From contig NZ_PYGI01000021.1 of assembly GCF_003014615.1 (NCBI RefSeq), forward strand, positions 1 through 64,000: a stretch of 64,000 bases of DNA, read 5' to 3'. Position 1 is the stretch's first letter. Every line of letters begins with the position of its first letter. The stretch is from Marinobacterium halophilum (GTDB lineage Bacteria; Pseudomonadota; Gammaproteobacteria; Pseudomonadales; Balneatricaceae). Below are positions 1 to 7,264 of the stretch, one piece after another. The position numbers and the translations under genes were made by a program. The notes beneath the pieces were generated by a model. The model was not told the DNA's origin. It saw nothing but the letters and a program-made list of their open reading frames with translations, and did not search any database.

Positions 1-79
1 GGCCCAGGAACTTTTCCTTACGGGTCTGACGGCGCTTGTTGCTGAACTCGCTGTCCGCGAATGTAAGTTGCTGATCCAT
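1..79 (-). CDS. IS5-family transposase, N-terminal fragment (cut by window edge)
   Basis: The reading frame starts with ATG at 79 and runs leftwards off the window. The 26 visible residues begin MDQQLTFADSEF and continue with a basic SNKRRQTRKEKFL stretch. This is the characteristic N-terminus of IS5-group DDE transposases (LTFADxEFxxKRRxTRKExFL). The DDE catalytic core is not in the window, so intactness cannot be judged. Confidence 0.75.
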   Translation of the reverse strand, partial: MDQQLTFADSEFSNKRRQTRKEKFLG

Positions 80-142
80 CTCTGCGTCCTCAATCGTGTG
101 CGGCAGGCATTATCCCATGCGGCGGACTTATTCGCAGCTTCC
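1..142 (-). mobile_element. End of an IS5-family insertion sequence
   Basis: The first 142 bases look like one end of an IS5-family element whose body lies left of the window. Read on the minus strand, 142 down to 121 begins GGAAGCTGCGAATAAG, very like the IS5-group terminal inverted repeat (GGAAGGTGCGAAnAAG). A transposase start codon lies about 60 bases inside the end, as usual for the family. The next four bases, TTAG at 143-146, fit the YTAR target that IS5-group elements duplicate. The other copy of the target is outside the window. Confidence 0.75.
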
Positions 143-177
143 TTAGCTATAGCTCAATTTTTTATCATTTTTATGAG

Positions 178-390
178 CTATCTTCCAACTGATGTAGTTA
201 TGCCTAAAGCAAGAGTTGTTAGAAAAACTTCAAGCTGATAATCAAACATAAAAGGTGGAGCTATAAATAATGCTCCCAAACCTGCCATGACTAGAATAGC
301 CCCTAGAACTTTCCTTGCCAACTTAGGTAAGAACTTATTTGCCGCGAAAGTATATACAAGCACGAATACTACAAGCAGTATAAAAATCAT
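178..390 (-). CDS. Small hypothetical membrane protein
   Basis: A 70-residue ORF in AT-rich DNA next to the IS5 end. Residues 1-18 are almost entirely hydrophobic. Residues 30-46 form a second hydrophobic segment and 52-66 a weaker third, so a small inner-membrane protein with two or three helices is likely. A short basic patch (K19-K27 region) follows the first helix. I do not recognise the family. Base composition differs from the GC-richer core genes, suggesting accessory DNA. It could be a chance ORF. Confidence 0.35.
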   Translation of the reverse strand: MIFILLVVFVLVYTFAANKFLPKLARKVLGAILVMAGLGALFIAPPFMFDYQLEVFLTTLALGITTSVGR

Positions 391-540
391 ATTAATATTT
401 ATCTAAAGTTGAGTGTGTTCCTGCGAAGCTATACTGAGGACCTATTCAACCGTTTACTTCAATAAACGTCATGATAGCTACGTCCTCTGCGTTAAGATTT
501 ATCATATTGTCAATAATATATTTATTGATTTTCGGCCCTA

Positions 541-948
541 TTAAATAGCCAATGGCAACCGTAGCGCCCCCTTTTTAGCATTGCTATATTGGATACTCTT
601 GGGAAGTTTTATCGTCACCAAAAAAGCTAAAGTTGCCGTAACAGCACCGGTTACAGCATTAGCAAATTTATACTGCTTATGAGTAGCAGCATTAGCACCA
701 TCAACAGATAACGGCTCGCAAACAACTGTGTAGAGCTTTATTGGTCGAGTATCCCCATGCTTCATACCTTGAACAGTTCGTCTAAGCATATTTAGGGTTG
801 CTATCTGAGCGGCTGCATTGATATTTTTGTTAGGTGAATAGATGGTATTGTTTACGATGTGCTCTCTGAACTCTGTGGCAGGATACTCTAATAAGGTTAA
901 GTTACCCTTAGAATAATCATTACTAAAATCTCGTTTACTCATCCCCAT
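541..948 (-). CDS. Hypothetical protein, unrecognised
   Basis: A 135-residue ORF on the minus strand starting ATG-GGG-ATG, with a purine-rich AGGAAAG about 12 bases upstream. The N-terminal half is polar. Residues about 96-115 (YKFANAVTGAVTATLAFLV) form a hydrophobic segment that may be one membrane helix, followed by a basic tail. No known motif is seen. It lies in the same AT-rich accessory stretch as the small membrane ORF, on the same strand. It may be a real cargo gene, but no function can be assigned. Confidence 0.4.
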   Translation of the reverse strand: MGMSKRDFSNDYSKGNLTLLEYPATEFREHIVNNTIYSPNKNINAAAQIATLNMLRRTVQGMKHGDTRPIKLYTVVCEPLSVDGANAATHKQYKFANAVTGAVTATLAFLVTIKLPKSIQYSNAKKGALRLPLAI

Positions 949-1478
949 TTTAAGGCTCTTTCCTATATTGAGTGGATTCAGAACCTTATGATTTTAGGTA
1001 ATACCGGTCAAGATGTGGACAGATGGCAACAGATTAGAGAAATTTCTAGAATAAAACGCTGTACTATTGAGCCGCTATTCCGAGCAAATTCCAAGTTCTC
1101 TGATATTTATAATCTTCACAATATCATGCATGTATTCCACGATCTGTGTTCAGGTTTTTCAAGCCCTAACCCAGTAACCACGAGGTTTTAGGGCAGGGTA
1201 TTTAGGGGTGTTTAGCTTCAACCGCCCCCCGTAGGATTGGGGGCTGTTTAAGGTCGATTCTCTATATTTGGTCGCTAAGGAGGCAGTTAAGTGTCGCACA
1301 AGTTCTAACTTGCGCGACACTTCCCCCGCCCTGAATCGTCCCCGTGTTTCCTAGGCATTCTGCTGCAACATACAGATACGCGGGCAGGTGAAAGACCTGC
1401 CCATCCAACTGATCAATTCCCGTTACTCATCCGTATCTGACTACTCAGTCACTCACCTGCAACCGGACGGCAACCCGC
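949..1478. other. 530-base stretch without a convincing gene
   Basis: The left half is AT-rich and the right half GC-richer. It contains a C-run/G-run hairpin (about 1224-1245), a 14-base inverted repeat at 1289-1322 and a perfect 8-base-arm hairpin at 1382-1402 (GGGCAGGT/ACCTGCCC). The only plus-strand ORF (988-1191) resembles nothing and has no ribosome binding site. The sequence changes character near 1200-1280, which may mark the junction between inserted DNA and the older chromosome. Confidence 0.5.
1289..1322. repeat. 14-base inverted repeat, GTGTCGC-type
   Basis: The arms AAGTGTCGCACAAG (1289-1302) and CTTGCGCGACACTT (1309-1322) are complementary except for one position, around a 6-base TTCTAA loop. 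No T-run follows on either strand, so a simple terminator is unlikely. It could be a REP-like element, an abutted pair of insertion-sequence ends or a protein binding site. Confidence 0.5.
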
Positions 1479-1730
1479 ATGACTCTATTACCTGAGGATC
1501 ACTCCCGTATCATCGAAATGGCCTGGGAAGACCGCACCCCGTTTGAGGCAATTGAACACTGCTATGGCTTGCCCGAGGCGGGCGTTATTCGGTTGATGCA
1601 GCGTTCGCTCAAGCCTGCCAGTTTCCGCTTGTGGCGCAGGCGGGTAAGCGGGCGGGCAACCAAGCATCTGCAGCGGCGTGCGCCGGGCGTTAGTCGCGGA
1701 TGTGCACCGGGGCAATACAAGCCACGTTGA
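1479..1730 (+). CDS. DUF2805 / TIGR03643-family protein
   Basis: An 83-residue protein whose core reads RIIEMAWEDRTPFEAIE (residues 10-26) followed by LPEAGVIRLMQRSLKPASFRLWRRRVSGR. This is the signature of the small DUF2805/TIGR03643 family, common in marine proteobacteria and of unknown function. The pattern suggests a helix-turn-helix-like fold with a basic C-terminus, but that is inference. The ATG at 1479 gives the normal N-terminus; the ribosome binding site is weak. It stands alone upstream of the cold-shock genes. Confidence 0.75.
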   Translation: MTLLPEDHSRIIEMAWEDRTPFEAIEHCYGLPEAGVIRLMQRSLKPASFRLWRRRVSGRATKHLQRRAPGVSRGCAPGQYKPR

Positions 1731-1795
1731 CCGCTGCGGCGGTATTATTCCGATGCAGGGTGTGTCGATTGATCATTTTATTTACAAATAAACCT

Positions 1796-1823
1796 TTGAC
1801 GTACGGGTCAGTGGGTGTACACT
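1796..1823 (+). promoter_or_regulatory. Sigma-70-type promoter of first cold-shock gene
   Basis: A -35 box TTGACG (1796-1801) and a -10 box TACACT (1818-1823) are separated by 16 bases. The same two boxes and spacing occur 596 bases downstream before the second copy, although the spacer itself differs. Transcription starting near 1830 would give a leader of about 165 bases before the cold-shock start codon. Confidence 0.6.
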
Positions 1824-1996
1824 GCAGTGGCTTGAGAGTAAAACCTGAATTTATGCCCCCATTTCGACGTCCTGCCTAATCGTAAGCGCCTCGTTCTGAT
1901 TTCATAAGTCCCTGCATTACTGTAAAGCATTACCCGAGCTGATATGGCATTTACGCCACACGGTTCATATATTTTATTAAGAACGAGATTACTATT

Positions 1997-2206
1997 ATGT
2001 CTAATACAACTACTGGCACCGTTAAATGGTTCAACGAAACTAAAGGTTTTGGTTTCATCGAACAGCAGAGCGGCCCGGACGTTTTCGCCCACTTCAGCGC
2101 TATTTCCGGTTCAGGCTTCAAAACCCTGGCTGAAGGCCAGCAGGTTGAATTTACCGTTACTCAGGGCCAGAAGGGTCCTCAGGCGGAAAACATCGTTGCA
2201 ATCTAA
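1997..2206 (+). CDS. Cold-shock protein, CspA family (copy 1)
   Basis: A 69-residue single-domain OB-fold nucleic-acid chaperone. RNP1 (KGFGFI, residues 16-21) and RNP2 (VFAHF) are both present, as is the usual [17 protein letters not shown]-terminus. Such proteins bind single-stranded RNA and keep mRNA unfolded, often at low temperature. The gene has its own promoter, a leader of about 165 nucleotides (typical of CspA-type thermo-responsive mRNAs) and its own terminator. It is monocistronic. It differs from copy 2 only at residue 25 (Ser versus Asn) and residue 67 (Val versus Ala). Whether it is cold-induced cannot be read from sequence. Confidence 0.95.
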   Translation: MSNTTTGTVKWFNETKGFGFIEQQSGPDVFAHFSAISGSGFKTLAEGQQVEFTVTQGQKGPQAENIVAI

Positions 2207-2232
2207 ATCTCGTATTTAGACTGCTGATGTAA

Positions 2233-2262
2233 AAAACGGGCCCTTGTGGCCCGTTTTTTATT
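2233..2262 (+). terminator. Rho-independent terminator of csp copy 1
   Basis: The stem AACGGGCC/GGCCCGTT around a short CTTGT loop is preceded by an A-run and followed by a T-run (TTTTTTA), so it could work in both directions. Confidence 0.85.
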
Positions 2263-2391
2263 GTCTGAAAAAGGATATTTGTTTTGGATTTAATCGTGAG
2301 GCTTCGTGTTGATTTAAATACATTTTTTTCAATTATTACTGTCGGAAAGCCGTCTTGAAAAAACAATTATCTGCTTTATATTAATAAACCT

Positions 2392-2419
2392 TTGACCCAT
2401 GGAATATAAGGTGTACACT
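2392..2419 (+). promoter_or_regulatory. Sigma-70-type promoter of second cold-shock gene
   Basis: TTGACC (2392-2397) and TACACT (2414-2419) are separated by 16 bases, matching the promoter of copy 1. The boxes are kept while the spacer has diverged, which supports functional selection on both promoters. Confidence 0.6.
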
Positions 2420-2592
2420 ACAACGGCTTGAGAGTAAAACCTGAATTTATGCCCCCATTTCGACGTCCTGCCTAATCGTAAGCGCCTCGTTCTGATTCCA
2501 TAAGTCCCTGCATTACTGTAAAGCATTACCCGAGCTGATATGGCATTTACGCCACACGGTTCATATATTTTATTAAGAACGAGATTACTATT

Positions 2593-2802
2593 ATGTCTAA
2601 TACAACTACTGGCACCGTTAAATGGTTCAACGAAACTAAAGGTTTTGGTTTCATCGAACAGCAGAACGGCCCGGACGTTTTCGCCCACTTCAGCGCTATT
2701 TCCGGTTCAGGCTTCAAAACCCTGGCTGAAGGCCAGCAGGTTGAGTTCACCGTTACTCAGGGCCAGAAGGGTCCTCAGGCGGAAAACATCGCTGCAATCT
2801 AA
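2593..2802 (+). CDS. Cold-shock protein, CspA family (copy 2)
   Basis: A 69-residue CspA-type protein with intact RNP1 (KGFGFI) and RNP2 (VFAHF) motifs, 67 of 69 residues identical to copy 1. It has a separate promoter, a leader of about 165 nucleotides and a terminator, so the two genes can be expressed independently. The near-identity of leader and gene points to a recent tandem duplication or ongoing gene conversion. Confidence 0.95.
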   Translation: MSNTTTGTVKWFNETKGFGFIEQQNGPDVFAHFSAISGSGFKTLAEGQQVEFTVTQGQKGPQAENIAAI

Positions 2803-2826
2803 ATCTTGTATTTAGATTGCCGATGA

Positions 2827-2856
2827 AAAAACGGGCCCTTGTGGCCCGTTTTTTAT
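2827..2856 (+). terminator. Rho-independent terminator of csp copy 2
   Basis: Same hairpin as after copy 1: an A-run, ACGGGCC/GGCCCGT stem, CTTGT loop and T-run. The convergent glutathione peroxidase gene ends about 30 bases further on, so it may serve both transcripts. Confidence 0.85.
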
Positions 2857-2885
2857 TGTCTGAAATAAGGCTTTTGAGCCGCTTG

Positions 2886-3428
2886 TCATAGCACCGCTTC
2901 TATCGCCTGCTGCAGTTTTTTGTCATCTGGTGAGGTCATGCTGGAGAAAGCTGCTGTTACCCGTCCTTCACGGTCAATCACATACTTGTAGAAGTTCCAA
3001 CGCGGAGGTTTTCCGCTCTGGCGAGCAATTTCGCGGAAAATGGGGTGCGCCTCGCTGCCACGAACATGGATGGGGCTGAACATGTCGAAGCTGACACCGT
3101 AATTGATAAAGCAGACCTCTGCGGCCTTGGCTTCGTCCTTGGCTTCCTGGCGGAAGTCGTTGGACGGAAAGCCGACCACTTTCAGTCCCTTGTCCTTGTA
3201 CTGCTGATGCAGGGCTTCCAGGCCTTCGAACTGTCCGGTGAAACCACAGAAACTGGCGGTGTTGATCACCAGCATGGGGTGGCCGGTGTAATTGGCGCTC
3301 AGGTCGACGATGTCGTTGGCGTGCAACCGTTTCAATTTATGGTCGAGCAGGGCGGCGGTATCGGGCTCGGTTGCGATCACCTGATGGCTCAGGAACAGAC
3401 CGCACAGGGTACAGAGTAGGCGTTTCAT
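2886..3428 (-). CDS. Glutathione peroxidase family protein, exported
   Basis: A 180-residue thiol peroxidase that would reduce hydroperoxides using glutathione or thioredoxin. Residues 1-19 form a signal peptide (cleavage after VIA-T), so it acts in the periplasm. The active-site segment NTASFCGFTGQFEGL carries the catalytic Cys at residue 61 (Cys type, not selenocysteine). The second motif FPSNDF replaces the more usual FPCNQF, and WNFYKY supplies the conserved Trp-Asn pair. It is a single gene divergent from the MFS permease at 3532. Family assignment is firm; the electron donor is not evident. Confidence 0.9.
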   Translation of the reverse strand: MKRLLCTLCGLFLSHQVIATEPDTAALLDHKLKRLHANDIVDLSANYTGHPMLVINTASFCGFTGQFEGLEALHQQYKDKGLKVVGFPSNDFRQEAKDEAKAAEVCFINYGVSFDMFSPIHVRGSEAHPIFREIARQSGKPPRWNFYKYVIDREGRVTAAFSSMTSPDDKKLQQAIEAVL

Positions 3429-3531
3429 GACAGGACTCCTTGTTGTCTGATTGTTTTACGCAGCACAACCGCTTTGGTTCAGTGTGCGGGCGGGCGTACA
3501 ATGCGTTCTTTTGCCGACAGGGAGTGCCGAT

Positions 3532-4743
3532 GTGAATGTAGTAACCTCTAGCCGCCGGGGGCTGGCGCCTGAAGTAGTGGTGATGCTGGCCGGTATTACG
3601 GCGGCGCTACATATCGGCAAGTTACCGCCGGCGATACCGGTATTGCAGGCGGAACTGGATGTAAGCCTGGTACAGGCCGGCTTTTTGCTGTCGCTGGTAC
3701 AGCTGGCGGGAATGCTGGGCGGTGCGTTGATCGGGGTATTGGCCGACAGTGCGGGGTTACGCCGCAGTATCCTTACCGGCCTGGGTATTCTGACGTTGAG
3801 CAGTGTGCTGGGCGGTTTTGCGAACTCGGCGACAGAACTATTGCTGTTGCGTGCCGGTGAAGGTTTTGGCTTTCTGCTGGTGACCTTGTCAGGTCCCGGG
3901 CTGATCCGGCAATTGGTGGCACCTGATAAGTTGAGCCTGCGTCTGGGCTGGTGGGGCTGCTATATGGGTTTTGGCACCGGTACCGGTTTGCTGGCGGGGC
4001 CCTGGTTGATGCAGGCGTTTGGCTGGCAGGGCTGGTGGTGGCTTATTGCGGCGGTGACGCTGGGCATGCTGGCGTGGGTTGTCAGGACTGTACCGGCGGA
4101 TCAGCGCGCGGATAATCCGCGTACCGGCTCGCCGCTGTCCGGGTTGCGGACACTGCTGGGCCGGTTGCGGCTGACGCTGAGCCGTCCGGGACCGTGGCTG
4201 GTAGCATTGATCTTTGCCGCCTATTCGGGACAGTGGTTGTCGGTGATCGGCTTTTTGCCGTCCATTTATATTCAGGCGGGACTGGAAGGCGGTGTTGTCG
4301 GGATACTGACGGCATTGGCGGCAGTCTCCAATGTTGTGGGTAATGCAGCGGCGGGTCGTTTGTTGCAGGCGGGGGTGGGGCCACGCCAGTTGCTCTATAC
4401 CGGTTTTGCGGTCATGAGTTTGACCACTTGGACCGCGTTCTCGTCGGTCACGGCAGACCTGCCCTGGCTGCGCTATGCTGCTGTGTTGGTGTTTTCCGCG
4501 GTCAGTGGGGTGATTCCCGGCGTGCTGTTTTCATTGGCGGTGCGCCTGGCGCCCGACAGTTCGGTGGTCTCCACGGCGGTGGGCTGGATGCTGCAGCTAT
4601 CGGCGCTTGGGCAGTTTGTGACGCCGCCGCTGATCGGGGCACTGGCGGTCTGGGCCGGTGGCTGGCAGCTGACGTGGCTGGCCACCGGCGCGATGTCGTT
4701 GTTGGGGGTGTTGCTGGTGACGCGGGTCGGACGTTTGCTTTAG
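3532..4743 (+). CDS. Major facilitator superfamily permease
   Basis: A 403-residue protein with about 12 hydrophobic segments and the MFS loop pattern GVLADSAGLRRS after the second helix. The frame is open from 3451, but GTG at 3532 is the likely start: GGGAG sits 7 bases upstream, and translation from it enters helix 1 after a short basic stretch. It should be an inner-membrane secondary transporter. The substrate cannot be deduced; the general look is of CynX/NimT-like or drug/metabolite exporters. Its stop overlaps the stop of the convergent ATP-grasp gene by four bases. Confidence 0.85.
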   Translation: MNVVTSSRRGLAPEVVVMLAGITAALHIGKLPPAIPVLQAELDVSLVQAGFLLSLVQLAGMLGGALIGVLADSAGLRRSILTGLGILTLSSVLGGFANSATELLLLRAGEGFGFLLVTLSGPGLIRQLVAPDKLSLRLGWWGCYMGFGTGTGLLAGPWLMQAFGWQGWWWLIAAVTLGMLAWVVRTVPADQRADNPRTGSPLSGLRTLLGRLRLTLSRPGPWLVALIFAAYSGQWLSVIGFLPSIYIQAGLEGGVVGILTALAAVSNVVGNAAAGRLLQAGVGPRQLLYTGFAVMSLTTWTAFSSVTADLPWLRYAAVLVFSAVSGVIPGVLFSLAVRLAPDSSVVSTAVGWMLQLSALGQFVTPPLIGALAVWAGGWQLTWLATGAMSLLGVLLVTRVGRLL

Positions 4744-5747
4744 GCCTGCAGCGCCGGTTCCAGCGCCGGTATCGAGCGGTGTGGCTCGGGAATATCTTCG
4801 GCACCGGCACAAGTCATCGCCCAGTGGACTCGCTCCTCCGGGGTCAGATGGGGCCGTTTCAACGCTTCAACGGCTTTCAGTCGAGGCAGCAGGCCCTGGC
4901 CATTGGCGATCTGGATCGCCAGCCCCGGGCGGGCGTTCAACTCCAGCAGTAGTGGACCTTCCTCGGCATCAACCACCAGGTCCACGCCCATGTATCCCAG
5001 CCCGGTGGCTTCATAGCAGCGGCTGGCCATGTTGAGCAGGTAGTGCCAGTTATCGATGCGGATATCGGTCAGGGTCAGTCCGGTCTCGGGGTGTTGCTCG
5101 ATCGGGCGGTCGAACTGGACCGCATTGAGTGCGTGGCCGTTGGCCAGGTTCAGGCCTACGCCTACCGCGCCCTGGTGCAGGTTGGCCTTGCCGTCGGAGG
5201 CACGGGTGGCCAGTCGCAGCATCGCCATCACCGGGTAGCCCTTGAATACGACAATGCGAATGTCGGGTACGCCCTGGTAGGAGTAGCGGGCCAGCATGGG
5301 CTCGGAGCGTACCAGTGCTTCAATGACGGCGTCATCGGGTGAGCCACCCAGCGAGTACAGGCCCGCCAGAATATTGGACAGGTGGCGTTCAATCTCGGCC
5401 AGGCTGACCTTGCTGCCTGACGGTTTGACGAAGTCGTCACCGTCGCGGCCGGTAATCACCAGAATGCCTTTGCCCCCCGAGCCTTTGGCCGGTTTGATGG
5501 CGAAACCGTTCAGGTTGGCCACTTGCTCGCGGAAGTGGCTGATCTCATGCTGTTCACGTACAACCTGCAGCAGCTTGGGGCTGGGCACGTCGTACTCGTC
5601 GACCACCTGCTTGGTCTTCAGTTTATTGTCGACCAGCGGATAGGCCTGGCGGTCGTTATAGCGGGCGATGTAGTCGATATTGCGCTTGTTCATGCTGAGC
5701 ATACCCAGTTGCGTCAGTTCACGCGGTCGGATCCAGTCGAACATCAT
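4740..5747 (-). CDS. Alpha-L-glutamate ligase-like ATP-grasp protein (RimK-related)
   Basis: A 335-residue cytoplasmic ATP-grasp enzyme of the RimK-related family (TIGR02291 type). Seen: an N-terminal MNKRNIDYI...NDRQAYPLVDNKLKTK segment, an ATP-binding lysine and glycine loop (FAIKPAKGSGGKGILVI, residues about 87-103), and the metal-binding end LLLELNARPGLAIQIAN near residue 265. Such enzymes attach an amino acid to a carboxylate on a protein or small molecule; the substrate here is unknown. It is the last gene of a three-gene minus-strand operon and overlaps the 7TM gene by four bases. The three-gene arrangement is recurrent in gammaproteobacteria, which suggests a shared function. Confidence 0.85.
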   Translation of the reverse strand: MMFDWIRPRELTQLGMLSMNKRNIDYIARYNDRQAYPLVDNKLKTKQVVDEYDVPSPKLLQVVREQHEISHFREQVANLNGFAIKPAKGSGGKGILVITGRDGDDFVKPSGSKVSLAEIERHLSNILAGLYSLGGSPDDAVIEALVRSEPMLARYSYQGVPDIRIVVFKGYPVMAMLRLATRASDGKANLHQGAVGVGLNLANGHALNAVQFDRPIEQHPETGLTLTDIRIDNWHYLLNMASRCYEATGLGYMGVDLVVDAEEGPLLLELNARPGLAIQIANGQGLLPRLKAVEALKRPHLTPEERVHWAMTCAGAEDIPEPHRSIPALEPALQA

Positions 5748-7264
5748 AGATACCTTTTCATCGGTGCAAAACGACGCAGCTCGGTCAGCTTGTAGCCGGT
5801 GTATTGGCCCAGCAGCAGGATCACGCCCAGTACCACAAGGTGCAGTTCCGGGAAGTTGAAGCTGATGTGTTCGGCCAGCGGGGCGCGCATGACCAGATAG
5901 GCGAGTACAGCGACAATCAGGCTGCCGGAGCCTTGAATCAGGACTTCATGAGCGCCTTCTTCCTCCCACAGGATCGACATGCGTTCGATCGTCCAGGCCA
6001 GAATCACCATGGGAAAGAAGGTGACGGTCATGCCGGTGCTGAAGCCCATCTGGTAGCCAACGATGCTGATACCGGCGGTGATGAACAGGACCAGTATGAT
6101 CAGGGCCGAGATCCTCGAAACCAGCAGCAGGTTGAGGCTGGACAGGTAACCGCGCATCAGCAGGCCCAGAGTGACTACGCTGATGAAGGCGGCAAGACCG
6201 GGCAGCAGTGAGGTTTGGACGAAAGCCACGGCAATCAATACCGGCATGAAGGTGCCGGAGGTTTTGATGCCGACCAGAATGCGCATCAAGCAGACCACCA
6301 GTGCGCCGAAGGGCAGCAGCAACAGCATGCGGAACATGCCCTGCTGTTCGACCGGCAGCTGGTACAGGCTGAGTGAACCGAAGGCGCGATCATCGGCTTC
6401 GGCGCGCACGATCTGCAGGGCTGGTACGGTCTGGCGCAGCATGGAGAAGCGGACGATGGAGTCGGTGCCGCCGGTTACATCAAGCAACGAGCCGGTGGCC
6501 TGACGCCACAGCAACACGTCGGCGGGTACGCCCTGAACGCCGGTGCGCGGGTTAAAGGTCAGCCAGCGTTCGCCGTCGTGGATCTGGATCCAGGGTTGCA
6601 GCAGCTGCTGACGGCGGGCATCCTCCAGTTGCAGGCCCTCGGCAATGCGTGCCGGTATGCCACCGAAGTTGAGCAGGCGGTGCAGGGTGGGTGCCAATGC
6701 GCCATCGCTGAGCAAGAGGCGGGTGTTCTGGTCGGGGGTCTGGCTGTTGAGCAGGGCGATCAGTTCACGCGTCAGGCTGGCGGCATTGCTGGAACGTGCT
6801 TCGGCCTGCTGCAGCAGGGCGCGGGCAGCGGTGGCGGCGGGCTCCTCCAGGAATACTTCGCTCGGCTTGACCGGACGCGGATCGAGTAGGGGTTCGGCGG
6901 TCTCGCTGTTTGGAATCAGTCGGGTCTTGAAATACAGGGTCTGCGGACCGCTGGCGTCACGGATGGTCCACTCGGCGCGGCGGTCACCCTGCTGCTCGGT
7001 AATGGCAAAGCCGTAACCGGGGGACGCTGCCTGCTCGGTCAGGGTGTAGAACCCCGGTGGCTGTTCGGGAATGTTCAGGTTGACGCTGACCGGTTCACCC
7101 CAGGCCTGGAAGTCGATACGGGCTTCCACCAGCCAGACCGGCTGCTGCTCGCCCGGTAGCCAGGGCACGCCCATCTGCAGGTGGCGCAACGTTGCCAGCA
7201 GCAGGCCCGCCGCGATCAACAGCAGGGTCGCCAGGTAGAACGGCGCTTTGGAGTGACGGATCAA
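5744..7264 (-). CDS. Inactive transglutaminase-like protein fused to 7TM domain
   Basis: A 506-residue inner-membrane protein. An N-terminal signal anchor (residues 9-26) leads into a periplasmic region with a transglutaminase-like fold (about 150-270, with LLNFGGIPARIAEGLQL and WLTFNPRTG). A C-terminal bundle of about seven helices follows (about 305-490). The usual catalytic Cys of transglutaminases is not seen at the expected position, so it is probably a pseudoenzyme that binds rather than cuts. It overlaps both operon neighbours by four bases: the retropepsin-like lipoprotein upstream and the ATP-grasp ligase downstream. It is likely a membrane scaffold linking periplasmic proteolysis to a cytoplasmic ligase; this is inference. 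Confidence 0.85.
   Translation of the reverse strand: MIRHSKAPFYLATLLLIAAGLLLATLRHLQMGVPWLPGEQQPVWLVEARIDFQAWGEPVSVNLNIPEQPPGFYTLTEQAASPGYGFAITEQQGDRRAEWTIRDASGPQTLYFKTRLIPNSETAEPLLDPRPVKPSEVFLEEPAATAARALLQQAEARSSNAASLTRELIALLNSQTPDQNTRLLLSDGALAPTLHRLLNFGGIPARIAEGLQLEDARRQQLLQPWIQIHDGERWLTFNPRTGVQGVPADVLLWRQATGSLLDVTGGTDSIVRFSMLRQTVPALQIVRAEADDRAFGSLSLYQLPVEQQGMFRMLLLLPFGALVVCLMRILVGIKTSGTFMPVLIAVAFVQTSLLPGLAAFISVVTLGLLMRGYLSSLNLLLVSRISALIILVLFITAGISIVGYQMGFSTGMTVTFFPMVILAWTIERMSILWEEEGAHEVLIQGSGSLIVAVLAYLVMRAPLAEHISFNFPELHLVVLGVILLLGQYTGYKLTELRRFAPMKRYL

Larger units (their letters stand above)
1829..2270 (+). repeat. Tandem duplication unit 1 (leader, csp gene, terminator)
   Basis: This unit is nearly identical to 2425-2864, offset by 596 bases in leader and gene. 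It covers the whole 5' leader, the coding region and the terminator hairpin. Differences are a few substitutions and a 2-base indel after the stop codon. The roughly 150-base spacer between units is unrelated. Confidence 0.85.
2425..2864 (+). repeat. Tandem duplication unit 2 (leader, csp gene, terminator)
   Basis: Second copy of the duplicated cold-shock unit. Its leader differs from copy 1 at a single position near 2498 (T to C), so the untranslated leader is as conserved as the coding region. Confidence 0.85.

Noticed and set aside
988-1191. 67-residue plus-strand ORF in the AT-rich stretch
   Set aside because: No ribosome binding site, no recognisable motif and no hydrophobic or domain pattern; chance ORF more likely.
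1345-1370. Start of a REP-associated tyrosine transposase on the minus strand (ATG-CCT-AGG-AAA)
   Set aside because: Only four codons resemble the family start and the frame then shows no similarity.
1791-1804. Cold-box motif (TGACGTAC) of E. coli cspA
   Set aside because: The string TGACGTAC occurs at copy 1, but it lies in the -35 region rather than in the transcribed leader, and is absent at copy 2.
4428-4952. 174-codon ORF overlapping the MFS and ATP-grasp genes
   Set aside because: It crosses two strongly supported genes in another frame; Gly/Arg-rich shadow.
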